Below the pieces are notes generated by a model. It ran no database searches. It saw nothing but the letters and a program-made list of their open reading frames with translations, and was not told where the DNA came from. From contig CM060687.1 of the NCBI GenBank assembly GCA_030686995.1, positions 165,510,770 to 165,574,769 on the forward strand: a stretch of DNA of 64,000 nt, read 5' to 3'. Below, piece after piece: positions 62,896 to 64,000 of this stretch. The DNA is from Artemisia argyi (lineage: Eukaryota; Streptophyta; Magnoliopsida; Asterales; Asteraceae). Every line of letters starts with the position of its first letter. Within the stretch, counting starts at the first letter, position 1. Position numbers and translations under genes: made by a program.

Positions 62896-63963
62896 AGGGC
62901 CCGTTTGGTTTGTAGATGTGATTAGGATTAAAATTTAGATTTGGATTAGAATTTGGATTTGTATTAGGATTTGAGTTTAGTATAATTTTTGAATTAAATG
63001 AGGAGAGAGAAAAATATAATAAAATAATGTATTATATATGTTACTAGCTTCCAGGCCCGGCTGATGGCTGGCTAGTTTTAAGAAATTGTTTGTAAGAAAA
63101 GAAAGATACTACAAATCGCTTTATGATAGATTAACAATGTAAATTGCAACAAACTTTGTGATTCTAATTCATTTAGAACAATGTTAATTGCATATAAGAT
63201 AAAATTTCGGCATCATATTGCATATCGAAAAATAAACAAAATGCATACTCGGATAGTATATTGTACTACTGGTTCCCATTAAATGATAGTAACATTAAAA
63301 AAAATAACAGCCATCGCTGTTGAAACGGCCACATATAGTTGTTTACAAAAAATAACAACCATGGATCTTTATACACAACGTTTGTTGTAGCATTAATGTA
63401 GTTACCATCTTTATTATAATATAACACCTTAAGACATTTTTTGATTTTTACTCTTGACCGGCCACATATAGTTGTTTAAAATTCATTTAAAATATAATAG
63501 AGAAACAATGAGTACGTCTTTTAAACATAATGTTAACTGGATATCAAACTGTGAAGAAATAGAGAAGATAAAAGTTACAATGGGTCCAAGGATGCAAACA
63601 CTTAAAGTCGATTAAAGACTTTTTTCAGACAACGTTATTTGTAAAATTATTTTTTTTTTTTGTTGAAATTGTTAAGTATATATTAACCACAAATCATATT
63701 ATCACTTCACAAAGGATGTACATCTTAGTCATAGGACATTCTCACTTTTATCCGACATGTCACCAACTAAAATTATAATACATATACTGAAAATTAAATA
63801 ACTTATGAAGTATCCTGCTCAAACTTGATGATTAGTACCATTCATCAGATAATTCTCTATGCATACATCTAAACAGCAAAAAACAAATACGTAGTATTCA
63901 CTTATAGAAACTACATTTAGCAGCTCTAAACATCTGGTCTTAAACTTGTATCCAAACGCCCCT
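62896..63963 (+). mobile_element. Possible Tourist-like element, TTA-flanked, ~1.07 kb
   Basis: The left end AGGGCCCGTTTGG after TTA (62893-62895) and the right end CCAAACGCCCCT before TTA (63964-63966) form an imperfect inverted pair. The first ~150 bases align with the minus-strand reading of the MITE at 9828-10206. After about 63045 the interior no longer matches, so another insertion or a chance right end is possible. No gene was seen between 62880 and the window end. Confidence 0.4.
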
Positions 63964-64000
63964 TTAATATTCTCATGTATCAGCCTTCCTGTATCTTGTG

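Overview
This window is nuclear DNA from a flowering plant. It has AT-rich intergenic DNA, genes with many GT-AG introns, nested LTR retrotransposons and small inverted-repeat elements (MITEs). A plant-type BiP gene and a ROMO1 gene point to a eudicot. The retrotransposon families and the ankyrin/PGG gene resemble those of Asteraceae, but that narrower placement is inference. Positions 20936-21435 are a 500-base assembly gap.

Layout. 1-1100: nothing recognised. 1.1-9.2 kb: two diverged, head-to-tail copies of a very long LTR-like repeat without coding capacity; the second holds a tRNA-like block. 9.2-11 kb: small MITEs and diverged repeats. 11.6-15.6 kb: an intact seven-exon BiP gene (copy A, ER-lumenal Hsp70 with HDEL) with a textbook unfolded-protein-response element and TATA box. 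17.3-17.8 kb: a tiny three-exon ROMO1/Mgr2-like gene on the minus strand. 18.1-20.3 kb: a local duplication and a hAT-type MITE. 21.4-24.7 kb: BiP copy B. Its frame is open, but its first exon is mostly in the gap, the ER-retention signal is cut by a stop, and key ATPase and linker residues are changed. 25.8-30.6 kb: an eight-exon ankyrin/PGG membrane-protein gene with a copia-Gag-like N-terminus. 30.74-36.56 kb: a decayed Copia element inserted in the 3' flank of a lost BiP copy (copy C). 37.0-59.55 kb: a BiP pseudogene (copy D) split by a 20.8-kb retrotransposon nest. The host of the nest is a Tat-lineage Ty3/gypsy element (minus strand, dual RNase H, antisense extra ORF). One Athila-like element sits in its antisense ORF and another in its 5' LTR. 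59.6-64 kb: sparse DNA with MITEs.

How it fits together. The locus is a BiP duplication cluster with one good gene (A), one probably altered gene (B) and two wrecks (C, D), invaded by LTR elements. Clean 5-bp target duplications (AATAA, GTGAG, GTACG, GCGCA) define all four insertions. By-eye LTR divergence is about 1.4-1.6% for the three elements with complete LTR pairs, so they are young and of similar age. All exon boundaries were assigned by reading frame, splice dinucleotides and comparison between copies, not by transcript evidence.
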